A stretch of 64,000 nt of DNA, from contig NZ_NMUA01000012.1 of assembly GCF_002312805.1 (NCBI RefSeq), positions 90,642 to 154,641 of the forward strand, written 5' to 3'. Every line of letters starts with the position of its first letter. The stretch's first letter is position 1. Below are positions 51,063-58,996 of the stretch, one piece after another. A model generated the notes under the pieces. That model did no database searches and was not told the DNA's origin. It was given only the letters and a program-made list of their open reading frames with translations. The stretch is from Sphingobium sp. D43FB (GTDB taxonomy: Bacteria; Pseudomonadota; Alphaproteobacteria; Sphingomonadales; Sphingomonadaceae). The translations under genes were made by a program, and so were the position numbers.

Positions 51063-51992
51063 TCAGGGGCGCTTGAACAGGAGGCCGCGTGCCTCCATCC
51101 AGGCATAAAATTGCGGCATCAGGCCCATGGTGGTGGTGCCGGGCTTGCCCGCGCCAAAGCCATGATCGCCCCGCTCATAGGCATGGAGTTCGACCGAGCT
51201 GCCCGCCTCGCGCCATGCTTCGACGATGGCAAAGCCCTGCCGTTTGAACAGGCCATCGTCCATGGCGATGGCGCTGAACATCGGTGGCGCGTCGGCGGGC
51301 ACGGCGACATCTGTCATCGGGCCGTAGATATAGCCGATGAAGGCGGGCCGCTGATCGCCCTTACCCTCCAACGTGGCGTTCAGCGTCGTCATCGCCCCCG
51401 CCGAAAAGCCGATCATCCCGGTGCGGGCCGGATCAATGCCATAGGTCGTTGCGCGGCTGCGCACGATCATCAGCGCCTTAAGCGCATCCTGCGTCGCGCG
51501 CGGTTCTTCGATCGTGCGGACCGCGCCGGGCTTGGCCGCGTCAGCGAAACGCGCGCCCATCATGGCCAGAAACGCCCGGTCATCGCGGGGCGTTTCATTG
51601 AGCCGATATTTGAGGACGAAAGCAGCGACCCCATGATCGGCCAGCCAGCGTGCAACGTCGCTTCCTTCGCCTGTCATCGACAGCGACAGGAATGCACCGC
51701 CCGGCGCAACGATGACCGCTGCGCCGGTCGCCTTGGCCGGATCGGGCAGATAGGGGGTGATGGTCGGGCGCACGACGTTGCGGACCATGACATTGTCCAT
51801 GGCATTGGTGCCGATCGTCACCTGCATCCGCGACCATTGCTCATCCTGTCCCGCCTTGACCGTCGGCTGGTCAGGATAGAGCGGGATCGCCGCGCTCTGG
51901 TCGGGCGCTGGCACGCTGGTCATCTTGATGTCGGGCTGCGCCACGGCAGGGGTTGCGATGGCCAGCACCACAGCCAGGGAAAGCGATTTCAT
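51063..51992 (-). CDS. Exported alpha/beta hydrolase, acetyl-esterase type
   Basis: A 309-residue esterase with a signal peptide (MKSLSLAVVLAIATPAVAQ). The oxyanion-type motif VIVAPGGAFLSLSMTGEG lies near residues 93-110, the nucleophile is Ser197 in MIGFSAGAMT, and Asp/His candidates occur in AMDDGLF and YERGDHGFG. This subgroup often removes acetyl or other acyl groups from plant carbohydrates and glycosides. It is 11 bp upstream of the rhamnosidase gene and overlaps the small membrane protein gene by 4 bp (ATGA). Together with the glycosidases it could deacylate the imported glycoside. Confidence 0.88.
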   Translation of the reverse strand: MKSLSLAVVLAIATPAVAQPDIKMTSVPAPDQSAAIPLYPDQPTVKAGQDEQWSRMQVTIGTNAMDNVMVRNVVRPTITPYLPDPAKATGAAVIVAPGGAFLSLSMTGEGSDVARWLADHGVAAFVLKYRLNETPRDDRAFLAMMGARFADAAKPGAVRTIEEPRATQDALKALMIVRSRATTYGIDPARTGMIGFSAGAMTTLNATLEGKGDQRPAFIGYIYGPMTDVAVPADAPPMFSAIAMDDGLFKRQGFAIVEAWREAGSSVELHAYERGDHGFGAGKPGTTTMGLMPQFYAWMEARGLLFKRP

Positions 51993-52420
51993 CGGGTCAT
52001 CCTCTGTAATATCATGCTTGTTATCGACGCGCCGAGCGATCCGCCATATAGTAGCTTCAGGCCCAGCGCCGCACCCCATTCTATGGCGGGAAGGTCCGCC
52101 TGCGTCGTCGCGAGGGCAAGCCCGGCGCCCAAGGCACCGCCAGCCAGCGCACAACCGAACGCCCGCAACACGATCGCCCGGACCGGCACCGCCAGCGACA
52201 ATCGCCTGCGCGCGATCAATGCGGGGACCAGCGCGCTCATGAGCGACACCGCGATGCTTTGCGGTATGAAGTCCAGCCCCAGTGCGTCGGGCGCGGCCCA
52301 TCCTAGCGGACGAACCGCTATGCCGAACACAGCCAGAAAGAAAGCAAGGCTCAGCGCCGCATTGATCGCGAAACTAACGCCTGCCTCGCGCCGGATCGAG
52401 AGCTTGGCAGTTGCCATCAT
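51989..52420 (-). CDS. Small four-helix membrane protein
   Basis: A 143-residue protein with about four hydrophobic segments (residues about 16-36, 48-70, 82-106 and 115-138). I recognise no family motif. A basic cluster, LIARRRLSLAVPVRA, lies between helices two and three. It is 6 bp downstream of the GH1 gene and overlaps the esterase by 4 bp, so it is a real member of the operon, although its role is unknown. It is too short for a typical transporter; an accessory or stress-type membrane protein is possible. Confidence 0.7.
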   Translation of the reverse strand: MMATAKLSIRREAGVSFAINAALSLAFFLAVFGIAVRPLGWAAPDALGLDFIPQSIAVSLMSALVPALIARRRLSLAVPVRAIVLRAFGCALAGGALGAGLALATTQADLPAIEWGAALGLKLLYGGSLGASITSMILQRMTR

Positions 52421-52426
52421 GCGCGC

Positions 52427-53743
52427 TTACAGGGCGTTGCGACGCGCGATCGCGCCATAGACCGCCGCGCTCGGCTTGGCCGTCCGTGCGAACGTCACCG
52501 GATCGACGCTGTGCAGGCCGAATTTGGGTTTATAACCGAAAATCCATTCGAAATTGTCGAGCAGCGACCAGTGGCAATAGCCCTGCACCGGGACGCCATC
52601 GTCCATCACTTTTTTCAGGTCGGCGAGTGCGGCTGGAATGAAGGCCTGACGCACGCTGTCGTCGGTCGTGCCGACGCCATGTTCGGATACCAGGATCGGC
52701 GCCCCGGTCGCCTGATGGGCATAGCGCACGGCACCCGCCAGTGACGGCGCCCAGACTTCGGTGCCGCCCCAGTTGACCACCGACCCCTTGGGGGCGGGCA
52801 GCCGATCCTTGTCCGTCCACAGCGCGCGCTCATAATTTTGCACGCCCAGGAAATCGTCGGTCTTGGCGACTTCGAGCCATGCGCCATAGAGTTCCTGCCG
52901 CATCGCGTCGCGGATGCTGTTCTTGCCCACGGCCTGATCGTCCATCATTGCCAGCGAAAAACCGACGGGTAGGTCCGGGCGCACCGCCTTGATCGCGGCC
53001 TTGCCAGCCTTGTGCGCGACGAGCATCCCCTTTTGCAACGCGGGCAGATCCTCCACCCCGGCGACATTGGCGGATACGAATTTCGGCACACCCAACCGCT
53101 TGGCCGCCGTTTCCAGCGTCAATTTCTGGATGTCCCACACCTGCGGCGGCAACATGGGTTTCAGCAGCAAGAGGATATTGGGTTCATTGAAGGTGATGAC
53201 GCTATGGATGCCCGCGCCCAGCACCCGCATCGCCCGGTCGCAATAGCGCGCAAACAATTCCGCGCTTTCCGGGTTGGTCCAGCCACCCTGCGCACTGAAC
53301 CAGCGTGGCGCGGTGAAGTGGCTCATCGTCACCACTGGGGCCAGCCCGCGCGCGCGGCAACCCTCGATCAGTGCCTTGTAATGGTCCAGCATCGCCTGGC
53401 TGAACAAGCCCTTTTCCGGCTCGATCCGCGCCCATTCGATGCCAAAGCGATAGCAGGTAAGGCTCAGACTCTTGACGATGTCGAGGTCAGTTTCCCACAG
53501 CGCGAAGCTGTTGCAGGCGTCGCGCGAGGGTTCAGCGAAAATGGTGGGCTGCTGATTTTCCAGAAACCAGAGGTCGCTGGCGACATTATTGCCCTCAATC
53601 TGATGCGGCGCGGTGGCTACGCCCCATAGAAAATCCTTGGGGAAGGCCGGATTGGCCGCTGCCTTGCGCGCGGCAATCGCTGGCGCGGCCAATGTGCCTG
53701 CCGCGGCCATTCCGGCCGCCAGCATCGTCCTGCGATCAAGCAT
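52427..53743 (-). CDS. GH1 beta-glucosidase, Tat-exported
   Basis: A 438-residue GH1 enzyme. The N-terminus (MLDRRTMLAAGMAAAGTLAA) is a twin-arginine signal, so the enzyme acts in the periplasm. The family start FPKDFLWGVATAPHQIEG follows; the acid/base is Glu187 in TFNEPN and the nucleophile Glu354 in LVSEHGVGT; the aglycone-site segment WSLLDNFEWIFGYKPKFGL is near the C-terminus. It would remove beta-glucose (or a similar sugar) from an aglycone. The ATG shares a base with the upstream esterase stop (TGATG). Together with the rhamnosidase it can strip a rhamnosyl-glucoside down to its aglycone. Confidence 0.93.
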   Translation of the reverse strand: MLDRRTMLAAGMAAAGTLAAPAIAARKAAANPAFPKDFLWGVATAPHQIEGNNVASDLWFLENQQPTIFAEPSRDACNSFALWETDLDIVKSLSLTCYRFGIEWARIEPEKGLFSQAMLDHYKALIEGCRARGLAPVVTMSHFTAPRWFSAQGGWTNPESAELFARYCDRAMRVLGAGIHSVITFNEPNILLLLKPMLPPQVWDIQKLTLETAAKRLGVPKFVSANVAGVEDLPALQKGMLVAHKAGKAAIKAVRPDLPVGFSLAMMDDQAVGKNSIRDAMRQELYGAWLEVAKTDDFLGVQNYERALWTDKDRLPAPKGSVVNWGGTEVWAPSLAGAVRYAHQATGAPILVSEHGVGTTDDSVRQAFIPAALADLKKVMDDGVPVQGYCHWSLLDNFEWIFGYKPKFGLHSVDPVTFARTAKPSAAVYGAIARRNAL

Positions 53744-54612
53744 CACATCATCTCCCCTATTCCATTGCTTATGTCGCGCACGAAGGCGCATATCTCGTCG
53801 GCCAGCCGCCGGTCGGCGGTGCCAAGGTGCATCGGCATCGTGTAATGATTATGCCCGGTCATGATCACCGCGCGCGGCAACGCGCCGTGCCGCGCCAGAC
53901 GATCCTGCATCAGCCCGACGAACTCCGCCTGAAAGCGTGGCGGGTCATATTGCGCGCAGGCGATCAGCAGCGGCAGCGTCGTCGCGGCTACTGCGTCCAT
54001 TGGCATCCGGTCGGCATAGAGCGCCGCGTCGCCATAATAAGCCAGATCGCGCTGATCCAGCGGGGTATAGCCATAGAGGCCCGACAGCAGCACCGCGCCG
54101 CAAATGTCCGCGTCCCCCATCAGCTTCAGATAGCCCGCGACATGCACCGCCCCGGCGGATGTTCCCGCCAGCACGATCCGGTCCGGATCGCCGCCATGCT
54201 GCGCAGCATTGGCTTTCAGCCAGGCTACCACTGCCGCAACATCCTGTGCGCCTGCGGGCCACATATGGTCGGGGGCTAGGCGGTAGTTGATGACCACGCC
54301 GGCAAACCCCGCCTGCGCCGCCATCCGCCCGACATTGGCGTTGGGCCAGGCATCGGCTCCGCCCTTATTGCCTTTCAGGAACCCTCCACCGTGAACAAAG
54401 ACCAATACCGGCGCGGGGCCGATGATGTCCACCGGCGCGTAGATATCCAGCCGGTGCCGCTCGTGCGGACCATAGGCGATGTCGCCCTGCGTGACCGGAA
54501 CAGCCGCCTGAAGGGCGGACTGTTCAGCGTCGAACAGCGCGCGGCATTGCACCAAGACTTCAGGGCCAAGGCCTGTCCGCATGGCTGCTATTGCATGTCT
54601 GATGTCGCTCAT
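53743..54612 (-). CDS. HSL-type alpha/beta hydrolase
   Basis: A 289-residue esterase of the hormone-sensitive lipase-like group, with no signal peptide. It has the oxyanion motif VFVHGGGFLKGNKGG (His74-Gly77), VVINYRLAP at 107-115, and the nucleophile Ser152 in AGTSAGAVHVAG; Asp and His candidates are in ACAQYDPPRFQ and TGHNHYTMP. It acts on short acyl or carbamoyl esters in the cytoplasm; kynurenine formamidase-like relatives exist. It is the gene after the TonB receptor (77-bp gap) and shares one base with the GH1 gene. Confidence 0.88.
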   Translation of the reverse strand: MSDIRHAIAAMRTGLGPEVLVQCRALFDAEQSALQAAVPVTQGDIAYGPHERHRLDIYAPVDIIGPAPVLVFVHGGGFLKGNKGGADAWPNANVGRMAAQAGFAGVVINYRLAPDHMWPAGAQDVAAVVAWLKANAAQHGGDPDRIVLAGTSAGAVHVAGYLKLMGDADICGAVLLSGLYGYTPLDQRDLAYYGDAALYADRMPMDAVAATTLPLLIACAQYDPPRFQAEFVGLMQDRLARHGALPRAVIMTGHNHYTMPMHLGTADRRLADEICAFVRDISNGIGEMM

Positions 54613-54689
54613 ACGCTCTATCCTAGCCGCACCGGTTCAAACGAACAGGGCATGCCGACGTCCAATGCGTCGCCATGCCCCCCTTTGCA

Positions 54690-56786
54690 TCAGAACTTTG
54701 CGTCGAGTTGCAGGCCAACCTGACGGAAGGACTGCGGTCCGTAGATCACGCCGAGGCCCGAACCGAAATTGCTTTGCAGCAGAGAAGGTTCGTTGACGTT
54801 GAACAGATTGCGCACGAACAGGCCCGCCGAATAGCGTTCATCTTCGCTACGCACGCCCACACGTCCGCCGACCGTCCAGTGCGGGCGGAAGGTTTCTTCG
54901 GTGCGCGACGTATTCTGGTAGCGGATGCGTGATTTCCAGATCGTGTCCGCTGCCAGGAAGCCGTTAAGGCCGGACGTCAGTGGCTGCTCATATTCGCCCG
55001 ACAGGGTGAATTTGTAGCGCGGCGAATAGGCAAGCTGCTTGCCGCCGATATTCGAGCCATCATTACCGATGAAACCGCCCGGATAGGTCGCCTTGGTATA
55101 AATGAAGCCGGTGTTCAACGACAGACGGTCCGAAATGCGACCGAACAGATTGATTTCCGCACCCCGCGTCTTGACCCCGTCAATGTTGGTTTGTGCGCAA
55201 ACCAGCTGAGCCGTGATGGGATTGACGATACATTCCTGCGCCTGGAAGTTCTTGATCTTGCTGTAGAACAGGCTGAAGTCCAGCACCGCGCCGCCAAACA
55301 GGGTCGCCTTTACGCCGCCTTCATAGGACATCGGCACTTCGGGCTGCACGACGTAGGGCAGCAACGGCGCGGTCGGCACCGCGATCTGACCGCCCTTGAA
55401 TCCGCGCGACGCGGTTGCATAAGCCATCAACGACGGGGCGACGTCATATTGCAGGCCTGTGCGCCACGATACGCGATCGACATTCAGGATTTGGAAGCTC
55501 TTGGCCCCGTTGCCCGCATCGGTGCGATCCAGCGACAGGCGACCGCCCGTATAGCGACCGCCCAAGATCACCCGCAGGCTGTCCGTCGCGTGCAACGTCC
55601 CCTGGCCGAACACAGCCAGCGATTCATCGGTGATTTCGTTGAGCGCGCCAGGCGAATCCACCGGACGGATCACGACACCATTGGGCAAACGGACCGAAAT
55701 GGTGAAGCGCTCAGGCTGCTGCACCGTCTTCTGGTTCGAATAAAAAGCGCCCACGGTATATTCAAACATCGAATTACTGGGGGATGACGCGCGGAATTCC
55801 TGCGTAAACAAGCGGATATTGCTTGCCGTAGGCCCGCTGCGCAGTGTCGATGCCAAGGGGTCGGCACGGTAGATGCTGCCCCCAGTGGCTGTGCTGGTCT
55901 CCGACTTGCGATACGCGGTAATGGACGTCAGTGTCAGCGGTCCAGCATCATATTCCAGCTGCGCGGATCCACCCCAGCTCTCGTTCCGGCTGCGAAGTCC
56001 ATTGCCGATGCAGAAATCCTGATTCCCCTCGCCAGGCGTAATCCCGCAGCTATTGAGCAATGCAGTGTTGGCCGGGGTGTTCGACAGGAAGGTGAAGAAG
56101 TCGCCGCCATTTTCGGCAGAACCCTTCGACCAGTCACCCAGCAGGTTGAAAGTCAAATCATCGGTGACGTTCCACAGATAGCGGCCACGCACGGCGTAGC
56201 GGTTAACGTCGTTCCAGTCGCCCGTTGTCGCATTGCGGTTCACGCCCTGACGCAAGTTGGCCATACCCGACACGCGCAGCGCGCTGGTGGTGCTGACCGG
56301 CACGTTGATGACGCCGGCCGAGGTGGTCAGGCCAAACAACGTGCCTTGCGGCCCCTTCAACACTTCGATGCGCGACACATCGAACAGATCGGAGATGTTG
56401 GCGTTGCCCTGGCTCACCTGATCGACCACGACGCCGACCGACGCGACCGCACCGGGTGAAAAGCTTTGCGTGCCGATGCCACGAATGGAACCGCCACCGC
56501 CAGTATTCTGGGCCGGAGCAGACTGAATTTCCAATGCGGGGGCAATACGGTTCAGGTCGTTGAGGTTGTTGACCTGCTGCCGTTCCAACTGCGCCTGGCT
56601 GGCGACGGTGATGGAAATGGGCACTTCCGTTACCTTTTCCTGCCGCCGCTGAGCGGTGACGATGATGTCGGAATTGGCATCTTCTGCCGCCGCCTGCGGC
56701 GCGGCATCCTGCGCTATGGCCGGCGCGGTCAGCGCGATGGCGCTCGCGCTGGCGAGTGCCGCGATGGTGATGTTGAACTTACGCAT
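54690..56786 (-). CDS. TonB-dependent receptor of the phenolic-glycoside operon
   Basis: A 698-residue outer-membrane receptor with a signal peptide (MRKFNITIAALASASAIALTAPAIA), a TonB box-like SDIIVTAQRR, a plug with VSRIEVLKGPQGTLFGLTTSAG and a 550-residue barrel ending in the canonical LQLDAKF. The pattern EVLKGPQGTLFG is that of the sphingomonad receptor group often linked to aromatic or xenobiotic uptake. It lies 43 bp after the FAA-hydrolase gene and in the same direction, so it is expressed with the ring-opening enzymes and the glycosidases. It probably imports the intact glycoside through the outer membrane. Confidence 0.92.
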   Translation of the reverse strand: MRKFNITIAALASASAIALTAPAIAQDAAPQAAAEDANSDIIVTAQRRQEKVTEVPISITVASQAQLERQQVNNLNDLNRIAPALEIQSAPAQNTGGGGSIRGIGTQSFSPGAVASVGVVVDQVSQGNANISDLFDVSRIEVLKGPQGTLFGLTTSAGVINVPVSTTSALRVSGMANLRQGVNRNATTGDWNDVNRYAVRGRYLWNVTDDLTFNLLGDWSKGSAENGGDFFTFLSNTPANTALLNSCGITPGEGNQDFCIGNGLRSRNESWGGSAQLEYDAGPLTLTSITAYRKSETSTATGGSIYRADPLASTLRSGPTASNIRLFTQEFRASSPSNSMFEYTVGAFYSNQKTVQQPERFTISVRLPNGVVIRPVDSPGALNEITDESLAVFGQGTLHATDSLRVILGGRYTGGRLSLDRTDAGNGAKSFQILNVDRVSWRTGLQYDVAPSLMAYATASRGFKGGQIAVPTAPLLPYVVQPEVPMSYEGGVKATLFGGAVLDFSLFYSKIKNFQAQECIVNPITAQLVCAQTNIDGVKTRGAEINLFGRISDRLSLNTGFIYTKATYPGGFIGNDGSNIGGKQLAYSPRYKFTLSGEYEQPLTSGLNGFLAADTIWKSRIRYQNTSRTEETFRPHWTVGGRVGVRSEDERYSAGLFVRNLFNVNEPSLLQSNFGSGLGVIYGPQSFRQVGLQLDAKF

Positions 56787-56829
56787 GGTAACTCCTCCCC
56801 TTCTTATCATTGGGTCGTTTATTGGTTGA

Positions 56830-57660
56830 TTATGCTTCGTCGATGATCCGGTTCGTCAGCGTGCCGATGGTGCCGATCGACACTTCCACCTTGTCGCCGG
56901 CGTTCATGTACAATGGCGGGGTGCGCTTATCGCCGACGCCTCCGGGCGTGCCGGTGGCGATTACATCGCCGGGGGCGAGCGGCGTGAAAGCGCTGATATA
57001 TTCGATAACCGTGGGAATATCCCAGATCATGTCGGCAATCGCCTGATCCTGCACCAGTTCGCCATTGAGCCGCGTCTGCACGCGGAGCGCGCCCAGGTCG
57101 TCAATCTCATCCGCCGTCACCAGCGCAGGACCAAATCCTCCGGTACCGGGGAAGGTCTTGCCCGGCGTGAACTGGATATTGTGGCGCTGCCAATCGCGCG
57201 CGGAACCGTCGTTGAATGCGCTGTAGCCCGCAACGTAGGCCATGGCGTCGGCAGCGGTGATCTTGTGGCAAGGCTTGCCGATCACGACGGCGAGTTCGCC
57301 TTCATAATCGAAACGCTCGGTCACGGTCGGCTTCACCATCGGCTGGCCGTCAGCAACCAGACTGTCGGCATAGCGCACGAAGATGGCGGGATGGGCCTTC
57401 TGCTCGCGACCGGTTTCCTTGACATGCTCGGCATAGTTGAGGCCGACGCACAATATCTTCGCAGGATCGGGAATGACCGGCAGAGGCACGACATCGGCAA
57501 CGGCGAAGGTCGCGCCATCGGCCAGCGTCGCAAGGCTGCCATCGGTCAGTGCGGCCTTCAGGCTCGGCACGGCCTCGCCTGCCAGTTCGACGATGGTTTC
57601 GCCGTCGATGCGGCCGAAGCTGGCGGTGCCGTCGGGACGGCGGAAGCTGACATAACGCAT
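56830..57660 (-). CDS. Fumarylacetoacetate hydrolase family protein
   Basis: A 276-residue FAH-fold hydrolase. Metal ligands are Glu120 and Glu122 in FDYEGELAVVIG with Asp151 in FNDGSARD; the catalytic His79 is in GLNYAEHV; the C-terminal loop is GDVIATGTPGGVG. Family members cleave C-C bonds of diketo acids or act as isomerases/decarboxylases in meta-cleavage pathways. It is adjacent to an extradiol dioxygenase (TAATG overlap), so it most likely processes a ring-fission product. A fumarylpyruvate or acylpyruvate substrate is one option; the true one depends on the aromatic aglycone. Confidence 0.9.
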   Translation of the reverse strand: MRYVSFRRPDGTASFGRIDGETIVELAGEAVPSLKAALTDGSLATLADGATFAVADVVPLPVIPDPAKILCVGLNYAEHVKETGREQKAHPAIFVRYADSLVADGQPMVKPTVTERFDYEGELAVVIGKPCHKITAADAMAYVAGYSAFNDGSARDWQRHNIQFTPGKTFPGTGGFGPALVTADEIDDLGALRVQTRLNGELVQDQAIADMIWDIPTVIEYISAFTPLAPGDVIATGTPGGVGDKRTPPLYMNAGDKVEVSIGTIGTLTNRIIDEA

Positions 57661-58568
57661 TAGATATTTTCCTCAGTCAGAACGTCCAGCGACTGCGGTT
57701 CCCAGTCGCGGCGATGGCGGAACTTCTCCTCGGCGGCGCGCAGGCCGTCGAAATCCTTGGTCGAAATGCCCCACTGGTCGATCCGCCTGGCAGGCCAGGT
57801 CCAGTCTTCGGGCGCGCCCACCGGATAATCGTCGGGCACCTTGTTCACGGCCGTCGAAAATTCGATCACCGGACCGAAGGGGGCGATGAAATAGGCAAAC
57901 ACATTTGCCCCCGGACCATGGCGACCCGGCCCCCATGCCGGGGCCATATCCTGATCGCGCAGGCGGCCGATGCCGCGCATCACCGCGTCCAGATCTTCCA
58001 TCTCGAACGCGATATGGTTGAGGCTCGAAATACCCGCACGGGCGAAGGCTGTCGAATGATGCGAGTCATTGCAGCGCACGAACACCATACCCTTTGTCCG
58101 GTCCGACACGCGGAAGCCCAGCGCATCCTCGACCAGATGGCCGGTCCTTTCCGCGTCGATGCTGTTGAACACCACATGCGTCAGCTTGACCGGCAGGTCA
58201 GCGCCTTCGATCGGCGCGACTTCCTGCGCATCGACCAGAAAGCGCAGCAATTCGCCCTCGGCCAGTTCGACGATGATGCCATAACCGCCGCCCGGATCGT
58301 GCGAGACGACGGACGCTGCGTTCAGACCCGCAGCGCTGACCGACGCCTTGAGTTGCTCCAGCCGGTCGGCGGTGCAGACGAAGGTGGTCGAGCGAACATA
58401 GCAGTCCACCGATTCCGCCAGCGCGATCAGATAGGGGAAACTGCCTGATCCGCGCAGATAATGCGTGGCCCCTTCGACTGACGCTGGAGCCATGCCCCAG
58501 ATGTCGGTCAGGAACGTCGCCGCCTCTGCCGCGCCGGGCAGCGACAATTCGATGCTGCGCAACTTCAT
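57660..58568 (-). CDS. Extradiol ring-cleavage dioxygenase (VOC family)
   Basis: A 302-residue two-domain vicinal-oxygen-chelate protein resembling type I extradiol dioxygenases. The C-terminal domain has the complete iron triad: His131 (KLTHVVFNS), His185 (SSLNHIAFEM) and Glu236 (FGPVIEFST), together with His170/His171 in NDSHHSTAF, the position of a conserved active-site His. The N-terminal domain is catalytically degenerate, as usual. It should cleave a catechol-type ring next to its hydroxyls using Fe(II) and O2. The start at 58568 is coupled to the GlcG-like gene by ATGA. Naringenin-catabolism dioxygenases are a plausible comparison, but the substrate is unproven. Confidence 0.87.
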   Translation of the reverse strand: MKLRSIELSLPGAAEAATFLTDIWGMAPASVEGATHYLRGSGSFPYLIALAESVDCYVRSTTFVCTADRLEQLKASVSAAGLNAASVVSHDPGGGYGIIVELAEGELLRFLVDAQEVAPIEGADLPVKLTHVVFNSIDAERTGHLVEDALGFRVSDRTKGMVFVRCNDSHHSTAFARAGISSLNHIAFEMEDLDAVMRGIGRLRDQDMAPAWGPGRHGPGANVFAYFIAPFGPVIEFSTAVNKVPDDYPVGAPEDWTWPARRIDQWGISTKDFDGLRAAEEKFRHRRDWEPQSLDVLTEENI

Positions 58569-58996
58569 TTGGCGTCTCCATGGGTCAGACCGGCTGCCAA
58601 TATGCCCGCAATGGCGCAGGCTTCGTCGCAATCGCCGGTGTCGCCGCTGATCCCGACGGCGCCAATCACCGCGCCTTCCAACTCACGGATCAGGACGCCG
58701 CCGGGTGACAGAGCCAGTTGACCGCCGGTAACGGCCACCACGCTCTGAAAGAAAGCCGGGTTATTCGCAGCGCGCCCGGCAATGACGCGCGTGTCAGCGC
58801 CCATGCCTAACGCGCCCGTCGCCTTGGCCCTGGCAATGTCGAAGCGGAACAGGCTCGCGCCATCCTGCCGCGCGAAGGCGACCGGGTGCGCGCCCGCATC
58901 CAGCACGACGACGGCCAGCGCAGGCGCATTGTCACCGCGCGATTGCGCAAGGGCGGTGTCGATAATCGTCTGTGCCTGAGCAAGGGTAAGGGTCAT
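58565..58996 (-). CDS. GlcG/HbpS-like (DUF336) protein
   Basis: A 143-residue protein of the GlcG/HbpS family. Seen are LTLAQAQTIIDTALAQ at the start, AVVVLDAGAHPVAFARQDGA near 28-47, and the conserved GGVLIRELEGAVIGAVGISG near 98-117 in parts, with DCDEACAIAG at the end. HbpS binds haem; related small proteins in aromatic pathways have been found to act on ring-cleavage or ring-hydration intermediates. It overlaps the dioxygenase and hydroxylase genes by 4 bp each, so it is made with them. No catalytic residue can be assigned. Confidence 0.85.
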   Translation of the reverse strand: MTLTLAQAQTIIDTALAQSRGDNAPALAVVVLDAGAHPVAFARQDGASLFRFDIARAKATGALGMGADTRVIAGRAANNPAFFQSVVAVTGGQLALSPGGVLIRELEGAVIGAVGISGDTGDCDEACAIAGILAAGLTHGDAK

